Assembly (NCBI GenBank): GCA_002338565.1
Contig: DDIN01000004.1
Coordinates: 1-64,000, forward strand
Length of the DNA: 64,000 nt
Direction of reading: 5' to 3'
Source of the DNA: Hyphomonadaceae bacterium UBA1849
GTDB taxonomy: Bacteria; Pseudomonadota; Alphaproteobacteria; Caulobacterales; Hyphomonadaceae
How positions within the stretch are numbered: the stretch's first letter is position 1; the number at the start of each line of letters is the position of its first letter. Shown piece by piece: positions 35,334 through 41,908 of the stretch. The notes beneath the pieces were generated by a model. It was not told the DNA's origin. It ran no database searches and was given only the letters and a program-made list of their open reading frames with translations. The position numbers were made by a program, and so were the translations under genes.

Positions 35334-35690
35334 TCAACATCCATTCTCTTCAGTGCCCGATATGAATCCAACACGCTCTCCTGCGGCATAACGCAATGTC
35401 ACCTGCTTATCTGAGATTTCATACGAAAAGCAACTGATGCCATTCTCCATGAAAAGGCAGACGGAATTTTGAGCGACTTCCAACCACGTGCCTCTGCTAT
35501 GTACGCCTTCGATTGACCAAGTTACGTTTTGATCCGCTCCGAGGCAGAGAGCCCATGGTGCATCCAATTCCGGGCGTTCGCCAGAGATGGTTCCGGTTAC
35601 TGTCGTTCCAATTATAGATTCAGCATTACCCGCAGCACAAAATGCCCAGCCAATCGCTGTGAGTACAAAAGTCTTTTGAGTGGTTTTCAT
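35334..35690 (-). CDS. Small secreted hypothetical protein in the microcin-like operon
   Basis: 118 residues. Signal peptide MKTTQKTFVLTAIGWAFCAAG, cleaved near NAES. The mature part is beta-rich with four cysteines (CLGAD, CLFME, CFSYE, and the C-terminal residue), suggesting disulfide bonds in the periplasm. It starts 13 bases after the two-helix protein stop. It may protect the producer or assist export; no family is recognised. Confidence 0.6.
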   Translation of the reverse strand: MKTTQKTFVLTAIGWAFCAAGNAESIIGTTVTGTISGERPELDAPWALCLGADQNVTWSIEGVHSRGTWLEVAQNSVCLFMENGISCFSYEISDKQVTLRYAAGERVGFISGTEENGC

Positions 35691-35703
35691 TTTACAGTGT
35701 CTG

Positions 35704-35868
35704 CTAGTCTTTCTCTTTGTTCCTACGGATCACCAAATTGATGTAGTAGGCGGCAAGAAAAAGCAGCATCAAATAATATAATTGAACGTCGCGCTCGGTG
35801 AAAAACTTCACCCAAGTCATCAGCATTAAAGGAACCAATGGCCAAGCGATTAAGAAAATTTTTTTCAT
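35704..35868 (-). CDS. 54-residue two-helix membrane protein, candidate immunity protein
   Basis: ATG at 35868 is preceded by GGAGAGAGT at good spacing. The product MKKIFLIAWPLVPLMLMTW continues into a short charged turn (KFFTERD), a second helix (YYLMLLFLAAYYINLVI) and a basic tail RRNKEKD. Two helices with both ends probably cytoplasmic match the design of microcin immunity proteins such as Cvi. It lies 56 bases downstream of precursor 2 in the same operon. Immunity is inferred from size, topology and position. Confidence 0.65.
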   Translation of the reverse strand: MKKIFLIAWPLVPLMLMTWVKFFTERDVQLYYLMLLFLAAYYINLVIRRNKEKD

Positions 35869-35924
35869 ACTCTCTCCAGAATTTGCCGCAGCATAACTGG
35901 CTTATGCTGCGGCGGAGAATGCCA

Positions 35925-36395
35925 CTAATGCTCGTCGTCCATATTTCGTAGCTCTTCAATTGTCGCGGCGCCTGATCCTATCGGTATGATGATTGCTGCG
36001 CCAATACTAGCTGCGCCCATCCCGCCAGCAGCGCTCGTGCTGATAGTTGTTAAATCGGTTCCAACCCCGAGCCAATCTATATCTTCGCCAGGTAGGTTAC
36101 CAGTCGTTTCTGCATGTACCACACCATCAATTACGTAGTTTCCACTAGGCAGCTGGCATGGACCAAAATCGCTAGGCCCGCAAGGTGGAACGCTGCCAAA
36201 GCTGCCTTCCAGATACTCACCAAACGAAGAGTATCCGGCAGCCAACAACTGCTCGCGGGTTATACTTGTTGCGAACGGATCGCTGGTAGTTTCAGAACCG
36301 ATAACCCGGGTACCCAGTCGTCCGTCTTCCGTCACAAAGGGTTCAGTCTGCCCTCCGCTAACACTACCAATTTCAGCCAATTCTAGTTCACGCAT
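35925..36395 (-). CDS. Class II microcin-like precursor 2 (double-glycine leader)
   Basis: 156 residues from the ATG at 36395, preceded by GGGAGA. The leader MRELELAEIGSVSGG is 15 residues and fits the colicin V-type pattern. The predicted 141-residue product starts QTEPFVTED, has just two cysteines (CGPSDFGPC, a likely disulfide), and near its C-terminus carries a Gly/Ala/Ile-rich hydrophobic stretch (GGMGAASIGAAIIIPIGSG), as in class IIa microcins that insert into the inner membrane. It heads an operon with the two-helix membrane protein, two small proteins and HlyD. Confidence 0.8.
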   Translation of the reverse strand: MRELELAEIGSVSGGQTEPFVTEDGRLGTRVIGSETTSDPFATSITREQLLAAGYSSFGEYLEGSFGSVPPCGPSDFGPCQLPSGNYVIDGVVHAETTGNLPGEDIDWLGVGTDLTTISTSAAGGMGAASIGAAIIIPIGSGAATIEELRNMDDEH

Positions 36396-36532
36396 TTTCG
36401 TGTTCTCCCATTCAGTCTGAATGACCAAGTCATTCTATACTACCTAATCAAGATATTTTTCAAATAGCAACTGCAGGTAACCGCTTTGTGAGCGTCGGTA
36501 TTGATAGATTGTTTGGGGTGAGCTACCTCGCA

Positions 36533-37099
36533 TCAGCTCGCCAATAATTCAGCTTCGCGGGCATATCTGAACATGGTTGATCTGCTGATGTCGAGTTTCT
36601 TGGCGATCTCACATCCTGAACACCCTTCCGTCAGGAGCTTGGATGCGCGTCTTTGTTTAGCAGGTGTCATCACGGATTTGCGCCCAAACTTTACGCCGCG
36701 CTCTTTAGCGGCTTGCATGGCGAGTTTGGTGCGGCGGCTAATGACGGCTTTTTCGTATTCGGCGTCGGCAACGGCGTAGGTGAACCATTTGCGCCCCTCG
36801 GGCGTGGTGGTGTCGATATTCTGCCAAATGCTGTGAAAGGTGATGCCTTGCTTATGCAGCTCATCCAACACAGTCAGACCTTCAATCGTTGATCTGAATG
36901 CGCGGTCGATTGAAAGCACCACAAAAGTATCGCCGGATTTAAGAGCCCCTCTGGCTTCGATGAGCCCAGGGCGCTTCTTGGCGGTAGCAGAAACAGCGAA
37001 ATCAGAGAAGATCTGATCGCAGCCAGCTTGGCGCAGCGCTTCTTCGCTCTGGAATAGCGTCTGTTTATCCGTCGAAACTCTCGTATAGCCAATACGCAT
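36533..37099 (-). CDS. Serine resolvase/invertase family recombinase
   Basis: 188 residues from the ATG at 37099 (MRIGYTRVST, catalytic Ser9). An open frame extends 64 codons upstream, but that stretch contains palindromic sites and does not look like resolvase. The catalytic domain (DFAVSATAKKRPGL, FVVLSIDRAFRS, EYEKAVISRRTKLAM) and a C-terminal helix-turn-helix (CSGCEIAKKLDISRSTMFRY) match small serine recombinases. It lies beside the microcin-like locus and may have delivered it or resolve element cointegrates. Confidence 0.85.
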   Translation of the reverse strand: MRIGYTRVSTDKQTLFQSEEALRQAGCDQIFSDFAVSATAKKRPGLIEARGALKSGDTFVVLSIDRAFRSTIEGLTVLDELHKQGITFHSIWQNIDTTTPEGRKWFTYAVADAEYEKAVISRRTKLAMQAAKERGVKFGRKSVMTPAKQRRASKLLTEGCSGCEIAKKLDISRSTMFRYAREAELLAS

Positions 37100-37152
37100 A
37101 ACCGGGCCATTTCTGCCGCTTTGCGGCGTGCTTGTTACTGTTATTTGCTGTG

Positions 37153-37172
37153 TCAAAAGGGTTCCCTTTTGA
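37153..37172. repeat. Palindrome A upstream of the resolvase, candidate crossover site
   Basis: TCAAAAGGG and CCCTTTTGA flank a central TT. Nine-base perfect arms around a two-base core are what small serine recombinases use at crossover. It lies 54 bases before the resolvase start. Confidence 0.55.
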
Positions 37173-37258
37173 ACAAGCCCGGAGCCGACTGGTTTTAGTT
37201 TGTTACGGCTGCGTATTTCCGGGCTTTCGCACGTTTCCTGCAACAATACCGGAGGCTG

Positions 37259-37282
37259 TTTCATAAAGGAACCTTTATGAAA
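37259..37282. repeat. Palindrome B upstream of the resolvase, overlapping the next gene's start
   Basis: TTTCATAAAGG and CCTTTATGAAA flank a central AA: 11-base perfect arms. It shares AAAGG..CCTTT with palindrome A, with the complementary core. It contains the ATG of the plus-strand gene at 37277. Confidence 0.55.
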
Positions 37283-37642
37283 CAGAGACATACGCTCGTA
37301 TGCGCGCTTTTGTTGCTGGCTGTGATTGGCAGCGCGGAAGCCGATGAGAACGCCTCATTGGTTCATTCTGGGATTGGCACAATCCCGCCGAGTGAGCTGC
37401 TCGCATCTGATATTTTGGCTTTGCCGGACAATGAGCGGCTTGCGTGGATTGCGGGTGCTGTTGGCGCGACGGCTCAGGCCGTCTCAGAGTCTAACTTACA
37501 AGAGGCTCGTTGCATTACGGATTGGTATTTTCGGGGAGGAGAAGGTCCGTCATTCTTAAGCGACGCAATGGCCATGTATCCAGATTATCGCGCGACGGCG
37601 GTCGTCTGGGCATCTGCGCGCAATGTATGTGCTTCAAGTTAG
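37277..37642 (+). CDS. Small secreted hypothetical protein
   Basis: 121 residues with a signal peptide (MKQRHTLVCALLLLAVIGS, cleaved near AEA). The remainder (WIAGAVGATAQAV, ARCITDW, YPDYRATAVVWASARNVC) vaguely recalls Rap1a/Tai-type periplasmic immunity proteins, with two cysteines placed alike, but I would not assign it. Its start codon lies inside palindrome B, so recombinase binding could repress it. Confidence 0.6.
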   Translation: MKQRHTLVCALLLLAVIGSAEADENASLVHSGIGTIPPSELLASDILALPDNERLAWIAGAVGATAQAVSESNLQEARCITDWYFRGGEGPSFLSDAMAMYPDYRATAVVWASARNVCASS

Positions 37643-38343
37643 AATGAAGGTGGCTCAGCAATAAAACTGAGTTGTGTAAGCTGCTCATTGCGGTTTGCTG
37701 TCGACAATGGAGCCGGTTCAGATATTGCCTCTTGGGCAATCAATTGATCTGCTCGCCGTAGGTCTTCTTCAAACCTGTCCAAATCTTCCATGCTTGGCGG
37801 TGCGGTCTGATCATTCATTTGGGAGTGCATCGGGTCTAGAATATCTGACTGGATATTCGAAAGCGCTGCGGCTCTGTTGCGCGCGCTTTGGTATTCTTCC
37901 CAGCTGGAAATGCTATCCATCTCACGCTCGCGGATATCGATCTCGGATGCGTCCGGTTCGCTCCCGTCAGCATAAACCAGATCGCCGGTGCTGGTTCGGA
38001 AGACGAGATTGCCGCTGGCTGATCTTGCTGCGCTCTCTCGCAAACGCTCCAAGGTGTCCGCGTTCTCAGTGAGGGCGTCATCCAGGTCTTCTTGGATTGT
38101 GTTTAAGCGCTCTGCGGTGGCTTCGTAGCGCTCGCGGTACTGCGTATTCAGCATGAGTATTTGAAGCGCTGTCATATTCTCACGCTGGCGCTGCTCTGAG
38201 ATGCGTGCGCGTTCGGATTTAGAGCGTGAGGCGAACTGAGCGTCCGCGCCCATAGCGGCTCCGCCTGCTTCTTCGATTGATTTTCTGGCAAGTTCCGTGC
38301 GGCTAATGTCTGCGCCGTTGTTATCATCGGTGAAGACATTCAT
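37639..38343 (-). CDS. Hypothetical coiled-coil protein of the mobile element
   Basis: 234 residues from the internal ATG at 38343 (MNVFTDDNNG). Highly charged, with a long helix rich in Glu, Arg and Gln (about 45-110) and no membrane segment or signal. Acidic C-terminal half. Not recognised; charged helical proteins of this kind are common beside mobilization genes. It converges with the small secreted protein gene, overlapping by 4 bases. Confidence 0.6.
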   Translation of the reverse strand: MNVFTDDNNGADISRTELARKSIEEAGGAAMGADAQFASRSKSERARISEQRQRENMTALQILMLNTQYRERYEATAERLNTIQEDLDDALTENADTLERLRESAARSASGNLVFRTSTGDLVYADGSEPDASEIDIREREMDSISSWEEYQSARNRAAALSNIQSDILDPMHSQMNDQTAPPSMEDLDRFEEDLRRADQLIAQEAISEPAPLSTANRNEQLTQLSFIAEPPSF

Positions 38344-38580
38344 GCGCGTCTCCACCGGATTTTGCGCGGGGCTATACCCCCGCTGTCAAATATACCGTGG
38401 GCACAATTGACGAAGCCGCGCCCCTTAGCCCCGCCATCCCTGAAACTTTTCTCGAAAATGCTGAGCACTTCAATCATAATAATGCAATTATAACGTGAGC
38501 GAATTTAAGATTTCGTTAACATTCATTTGGCGGTCTTTTGCAGCGGTAAGCTGGTCAAGAATCGATATTGGTGATTTCTT

Positions 38581-39846
38581 GTGCCAATGCTTGAGGAATA
38601 CAATTGCATAGTCAGCGATGAAGTTGATCCAATAGAGTGCGATCTTGGCAGTATTGTGCTGACGAAGGATAGTATTTTCATTGGCTGGGGAGTTGGTGAA
38701 GGGCGACCTGATTACGAGAAGCGGCCTTCTCAGGTGAAGCTTGTAGGTCGTTGCGAGCTCAAAGGGGGTGAAGTTGATGGTGACCGCCTCATCATGGGTG
38801 AACCCGAACTTCATCATGCGATAGATATTCTGCTCCAGCGCGCTCCGAATATTGCTTATTTGTGTGTGTCCGGGGCAGGCCCGTTTCGACTCCTCGGAAA
38901 GCGGTATCGAGACGATACGAGAACAAGTTCTAATTATGGTCAGATTATTTCAAGTACCACTCAACCACGTTGGTCTAAGCATTCACTGTACACTAGCGCT
39001 CTAAACGGTGTTTCGAAGAGTAAATTTGGCCGAAAGGCGTCTGAAGTCACGGTTTTGGTCGCGTTGGATGTGAACACAGCGGCTCTCGGTGAGCATTACT
39101 ATATGCTTGATCAATCCTTTGATGGAACTGAACTTGAGTATCAACTGACCAGAGCGCTCCGGACAACCGCGTACGTTAAGATTAGTAATTCTGTGAATGT
39201 TGGATTTATCAGCAATGGCTGGATGAATCGTGGTCGAGGGCATTCTCAGATGAGTGTTTTTCGCCCGAGAAAATCCAGGAGGATTAACGGTCAAGTCATC
39301 ATTGACCGCTTTGAGGGGATTTGTAAGCGGCACGGAGACTGTATCGAGGGGCTTGTTTGTATTGATGCGTTGAGTAAGCGGTTGTTGAAGTCCGGCTATT
39401 CTGTCCCGGCTTCTGGGGCGAGTATCAAAGACTTATACGAGGCCACCGGAACAATAGAAGCGCCCGTATGGCTGTGGTCAGCGTTTTATGTTTCACAACT
39501 CATTCAAGTCACGACCGCGATGGTAAGCCCGTTACGGGTTTCTCTCGGTGGTGTTTTGGCAACTGGGCCCGATCAGAAATACGATGCGGGATGGAGCGAA
39601 TTTATCGATCTAATCAAGTTGTATTTTGAGGCTGAATTGTGGTCGGACGTAAGTAATGAAAATCCAATATCGCCTTCACCGTATTTCAGAGAAGTCATTC
39701 AGCCCGACTTCATTTCATATAGAAGTTGTGCTTATCCCAGCGTTCTCGGTGGGTTGATAGCAGCTCGCTGGGATAAAACGAATTATTATCCTTCCCCGGT
39801 TCAATATATGTTCGAACAGCAAAAGCGGAATGTAATTCCGACCTGA
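38581..39846 (+). CDS. Divergent ROK-family (sugar kinase-like) protein
   Basis: 421 residues from a GTG at 38581 (GGTGAT upstream; ATG at 38587 also possible). The stretch CKRHGDCIEGL matches the zinc-binding/substrate signature of ROK fructokinases (CxxHGDCxEGL), and VALDVNTAALGEHY matches their DVNAAALGE segment. The N-terminal phosphate-binding glycine motif is degenerate, so kinase activity may be lost. It heads a two-gene operon with a predicted DNA-binding protein. A sugar-sensing or element-control role is inference. Confidence 0.65.
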   Translation: MPMLEEYNCIVSDEVDPIECDLGSIVLTKDSIFIGWGVGEGRPDYEKRPSQVKLVGRCELKGGEVDGDRLIMGEPELHHAIDILLQRAPNIAYLCVSGAGPFRLLGKRYRDDTRTSSNYGQIISSTTQPRWSKHSLYTSALNGVSKSKFGRKASEVTVLVALDVNTAALGEHYYMLDQSFDGTELEYQLTRALRTTAYVKISNSVNVGFISNGWMNRGRGHSQMSVFRPRKSRRINGQVIIDRFEGICKRHGDCIEGLVCIDALSKRLLKSGYSVPASGASIKDLYEATGTIEAPVWLWSAFYVSQLIQVTTAMVSPLRVSLGGVLATGPDQKYDAGWSEFIDLIKLYFEAELWSDVSNENPISPSPYFREVIQPDFISYRSCAYPSVLGGLIAARWDKTNYYPSPVQYMFEQQKRNVIPT

Positions 39847-39855
39847 GAGCTATTG

Positions 39856-40662
39856 ATGACAATTTCCAATCCCAAATCAGTATTCGGTATCTCTGATGGC
39901 AGCGACATGGAGCAAGAGCAAAGTGCTCAAAACTCTCTAAGTTCGGCTGAACAATTGAAGCTGCGAGGGCACTTTGAAGAGCAGCGCGCGAGAGCTAAGG
40001 TTAGTACGTCTGATAAATTGCTGCCACAGGCTAAGGAGCGTGCGCAGAATTCAAAAGATCAGGTAAGAGAATTCGATAATCTCTTGTTCGAGAACAATGA
40101 GAGTGGATCGAAAGATGGGGCGGATGGCGAGGAATTAGTTGTTGCGGATTATGTATCAAAAAGATATATAAAAAATCCGAATATGACTAGCACAGAAGAC
40201 GAAAAACTACTTACGGCGTTACATAAAGCTGCTTCAAAACACTCGATGGATCCTGAGCGGCTGTTGCACGCGTTTGTGGGGGAAGATGACGAATTTGAAG
40301 TATTGGTCAGAAAAAAGCGTCTTCCAAAGATTATGATCAGCATTTTTCCTGAACCGGAGATTACTGAGAAGTTCTTGCAAGCTTCGGGCAGACAGCAAAC
40401 CACAGACTGGTTGGTTGACAGATTGAAAGCTCGCCGCCGTCGAGGTGACTTGGGTTTTGAGCCAATTAAACTATCGAAATCCAAGATTGCTCAAGAGGAG
40501 AGGACTCGTTTTGCGCTGCAGATTCCTGTTCCTGTGATGGATTGGTTGACCGAAAAAGCTAAGCCATATGAAGGGGTTAGTGTGTCGTCTCTCGTCATGC
40601 AAATCCTTATTGATGAAATGGGCCAGCCAGCCGATAGGGCTCCAGACAATACTATGCAATAA
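39856..40662 (+). CDS. Hypothetical protein with C-terminal ribbon-helix-helix-like segment
   Basis: 268 residues from the ATG at 39856, nine bases after the ROK-like stop. The N-terminal 100 residues are charged and probably disordered. Near the end, RFALQIPVPVMDWLTEKAKPYEGVS followed by VSSLVMQILIDEM looks like a ribbon-helix-helix DNA-binding unit; a related segment occurs earlier (KIMISIFPEPEITEKFLQASG). Two such units fit a DNA-organising or repressor protein. A perfect inverted repeat overlaps its stop codon. Confidence 0.55.
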   Translation: MTISNPKSVFGISDGSDMEQEQSAQNSLSSAEQLKLRGHFEEQRARAKVSTSDKLLPQAKERAQNSKDQVREFDNLLFENNESGSKDGADGEELVVADYVSKRYIKNPNMTSTEDEKLLTALHKAASKHSMDPERLLHAFVGEDDEFEVLVRKKRLPKIMISIFPEPEITEKFLQASGRQQTTDWLVDRLKARRRRGDLGFEPIKLSKSKIAQEERTRFALQIPVPVMDWLTEKAKPYEGVSVSSLVMQILIDEMGQPADRAPDNTMQ

Positions 40663-40681
40663 AAAGCATTGCATAGTATTG
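40647..40681. repeat. Perfect 14-base inverted repeat over the stop codon
   Basis: CAATACTATGCAAT (40647-40660) and ATTGCATAGTATTG (40668-40681) flank AAAAAGC. No T tract follows, so an operator for the ribbon-helix-helix-like protein is as likely as a terminator. GCATTG recurs just downstream. Confidence 0.65.
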
Positions 40682-40773
40682 CATTGATTTCGACTATATG
40701 ACATATAGGGGGTGAGCACGTACCGTGTTCACCCATGCAATGGGCATGGTTTCTCAAGCTTGGGGGACATTCG

Positions 40774-40923
40774 ATGTCTCAAGTAGAACAGAATGCGCAG
40801 CGTTCGGTAAATCGTGGCGAACAGGGTGCCGCTCCAAAGGGCCTCTCGTATTCCGAGAAGCAGCGTCATGACGCTGCCGTTCAGCAACAAAAAGCTGTGA
40901 ACGCGAAGAACTCTAAGCGGTAA
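40774..40923 (+). CDS. Small basic hypothetical protein, 49 residues
   Basis: ATG at 40774 preceded by GGGGGACA. Product MSQVEQNAQRSVNRGEQGA continues to a Lys/Gln-rich end (KNSKR). No membrane helix; probably disordered. A good terminator follows 12 bases after the stop, so it is a unit of its own. Unknown function within the mobilization region. Confidence 0.65.
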   Translation: MSQVEQNAQRSVNRGEQGAAPKGLSYSEKQRHDAAVQQQKAVNAKNSKR

Positions 40924-40934
40924 TCGCGCTTAAA

Positions 40935-40973
40935 AGCATCCCAGTCAGCCAGTCGGCTGGCTGGGATGTTTTC
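40935..40973 (+). terminator. Rho-independent terminator
   Basis: A 15-pair stem (GCATCCCAGTCAGCC with GGCTGGCTGGGATGT, one wobble) and a four-base loop are followed by TTTTCT. Confidence 0.88.
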
Positions 40974-40993
40974 TAACAAATCGGGGGACCATT

Positions 40994-41281
40994 ATGACCG
41001 GAACTATCACGAAAGCTGAACTCAGAAACCTCTCTCTGGATGAGGCTCTCAAGTCTGCGGACGGTGTTCGCGGGCTGCTGGACGCACTTGAAGGAGCGTC
41101 CTGCCGTCCGGGAACCGTTATCGGTCCCGAACGTGCGCTTTACTTGAAGGGATATTTTTCTTCCGGTGAAGACATCGATGCCAATGTTTATTCGCGCGGG
41201 CGCTTGATGCTGCTGACGTTGAAGGGTGTTCGAGCAACAAACACCGCACTACGACTGGCTAAGTGGAGCGGCGGCTCATGA
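40994..41281 (+). CDS. Hypothetical protein, 95 residues
   Basis: Starts after a CGGGGGAC site. Soluble, mixed charge (ITKAELRNLSLDEALKSADG; ALYLKGYFSSGEDIDANVY). Its stop overlaps the start of the next gene (ATGA), so they form an operon leading to the coupling-protein region. Not recognised. Confidence 0.65.
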   Translation: MTGTITKAELRNLSLDEALKSADGVRGLLDALEGASCRPGTVIGPERALYLKGYFSSGEDIDANVYSRGRLMLLTLKGVRATNTALRLAKWSGGS

Positions 41282-41571
41282 AGGCAGGGGCTGGCTCATT
41301 ATTCGGTGGAAATCAGTCTGCGGTCGAAATGATGGCGTTTTGCGCTGCGGGTCTGCTCACGTTAATTTCGCTACCCCATATTTGGAGGGCCAGTGAGTGG
41401 GTGACTATCACTATGCTCGTTCCAGAGTTTGGGGCTGATTGGGCTTTGTTGATGCGCTTCGCAGTGTTCGTGCTGCTGACCGGTATTGCGCTCGCGGCTG
41501 CCCGTCTTTCAATGATTTCAAGTGTCGCCCTTGCCGGACTTTGGCTCTTCGCGAAACTGCCAATTTTTTAG
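41278..41571 (+). CDS. Small membrane protein
   Basis: 97 residues from the ATG coupled to the previous stop. Three hydrophobic segments (MMAFCAAGLLTLISLPHIW; LLMRFAVFVLLTGIALAAA; ISSVALAGLWLFA). By position before the coupling-protein pseudogene it may belong to the mobilization apparatus. Not recognised. Confidence 0.65.
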   Translation: MKAGAGSLFGGNQSAVEMMAFCAAGLLTLISLPHIWRASEWVTITMLVPEFGADWALLMRFAVFVLLTGIALAAARLSMISSVALAGLWLFAKLPIF

Positions 41572-41616
41572 TAATCGCCGCGTTGTCATCAACTCAAGAA
41601 AAGAAAGGAAGAAATA

Positions 41617-41823
41617 GTGAAAAAGCCTGATATCAACACAGTTCAGTCAAGTCGACATAACATGAATCTCAAGTTTGCGTTCGGCATTCTCGGGACATTT
41701 ATGGCGCTAATCGCATGGGTGTGTTTTGAAAATAACGCACCCGCACACTGTGCATGGTCTGTGTTTGTCATGACCACTTCGTGGTATGCCGCACTGGCTA
41801 TCCGCGCGAAATGGACCTCCTAA
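41617..41823 (+). CDS. Small membrane protein
   Basis: 68 residues from a GTG preceded by AAAGGAAGAA. Two hydrophobic segments (FAFGILGTFMALIAWVCF and the C-terminal SVFVMTTSWYAALAIRA). Lies 45 bases after the previous membrane protein gene. Not recognised. Confidence 0.6.
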   Translation: MKKPDINTVQSSRHNMNLKFAFGILGTFMALIAWVCFENNAPAHCAWSVFVMTTSWYAALAIRAKWTS

Positions 41824-41866
41824 GCTCTGCTTAGAAGGCCCACCACAAACCTAATTTTTCAATCAG

Positions 41867-41894
41867 GACATGGCGAGCGGCAACTCGCCATGTC
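41867..41894 (+). promoter_or_regulatory. Perfect 11-pair hairpin before the coupling-protein gene
   Basis: GACATGGCGAG and CTCGCCATGTC enclose CGGCAA. No T tract follows; the coupling-protein start is 15 bases further. It may shape translation or end the small-gene transcript. Confidence 0.6.
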
Positions 41895-41908
41895 TCCCTA
41901 AATAAGGG

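Noticed and set aside
36533..37291. Longer resolvase start at 37291
   Set aside because: The added 64 codons cross the palindromic sites and do not resemble the family; the catalytic domain begins exactly at the ATG at 37099.
38488..38817. 109-residue minus-strand frame at the start of the ROK-like gene
   Set aside because: Mostly antisense to the ROK-like gene, which has recognisable family motifs.
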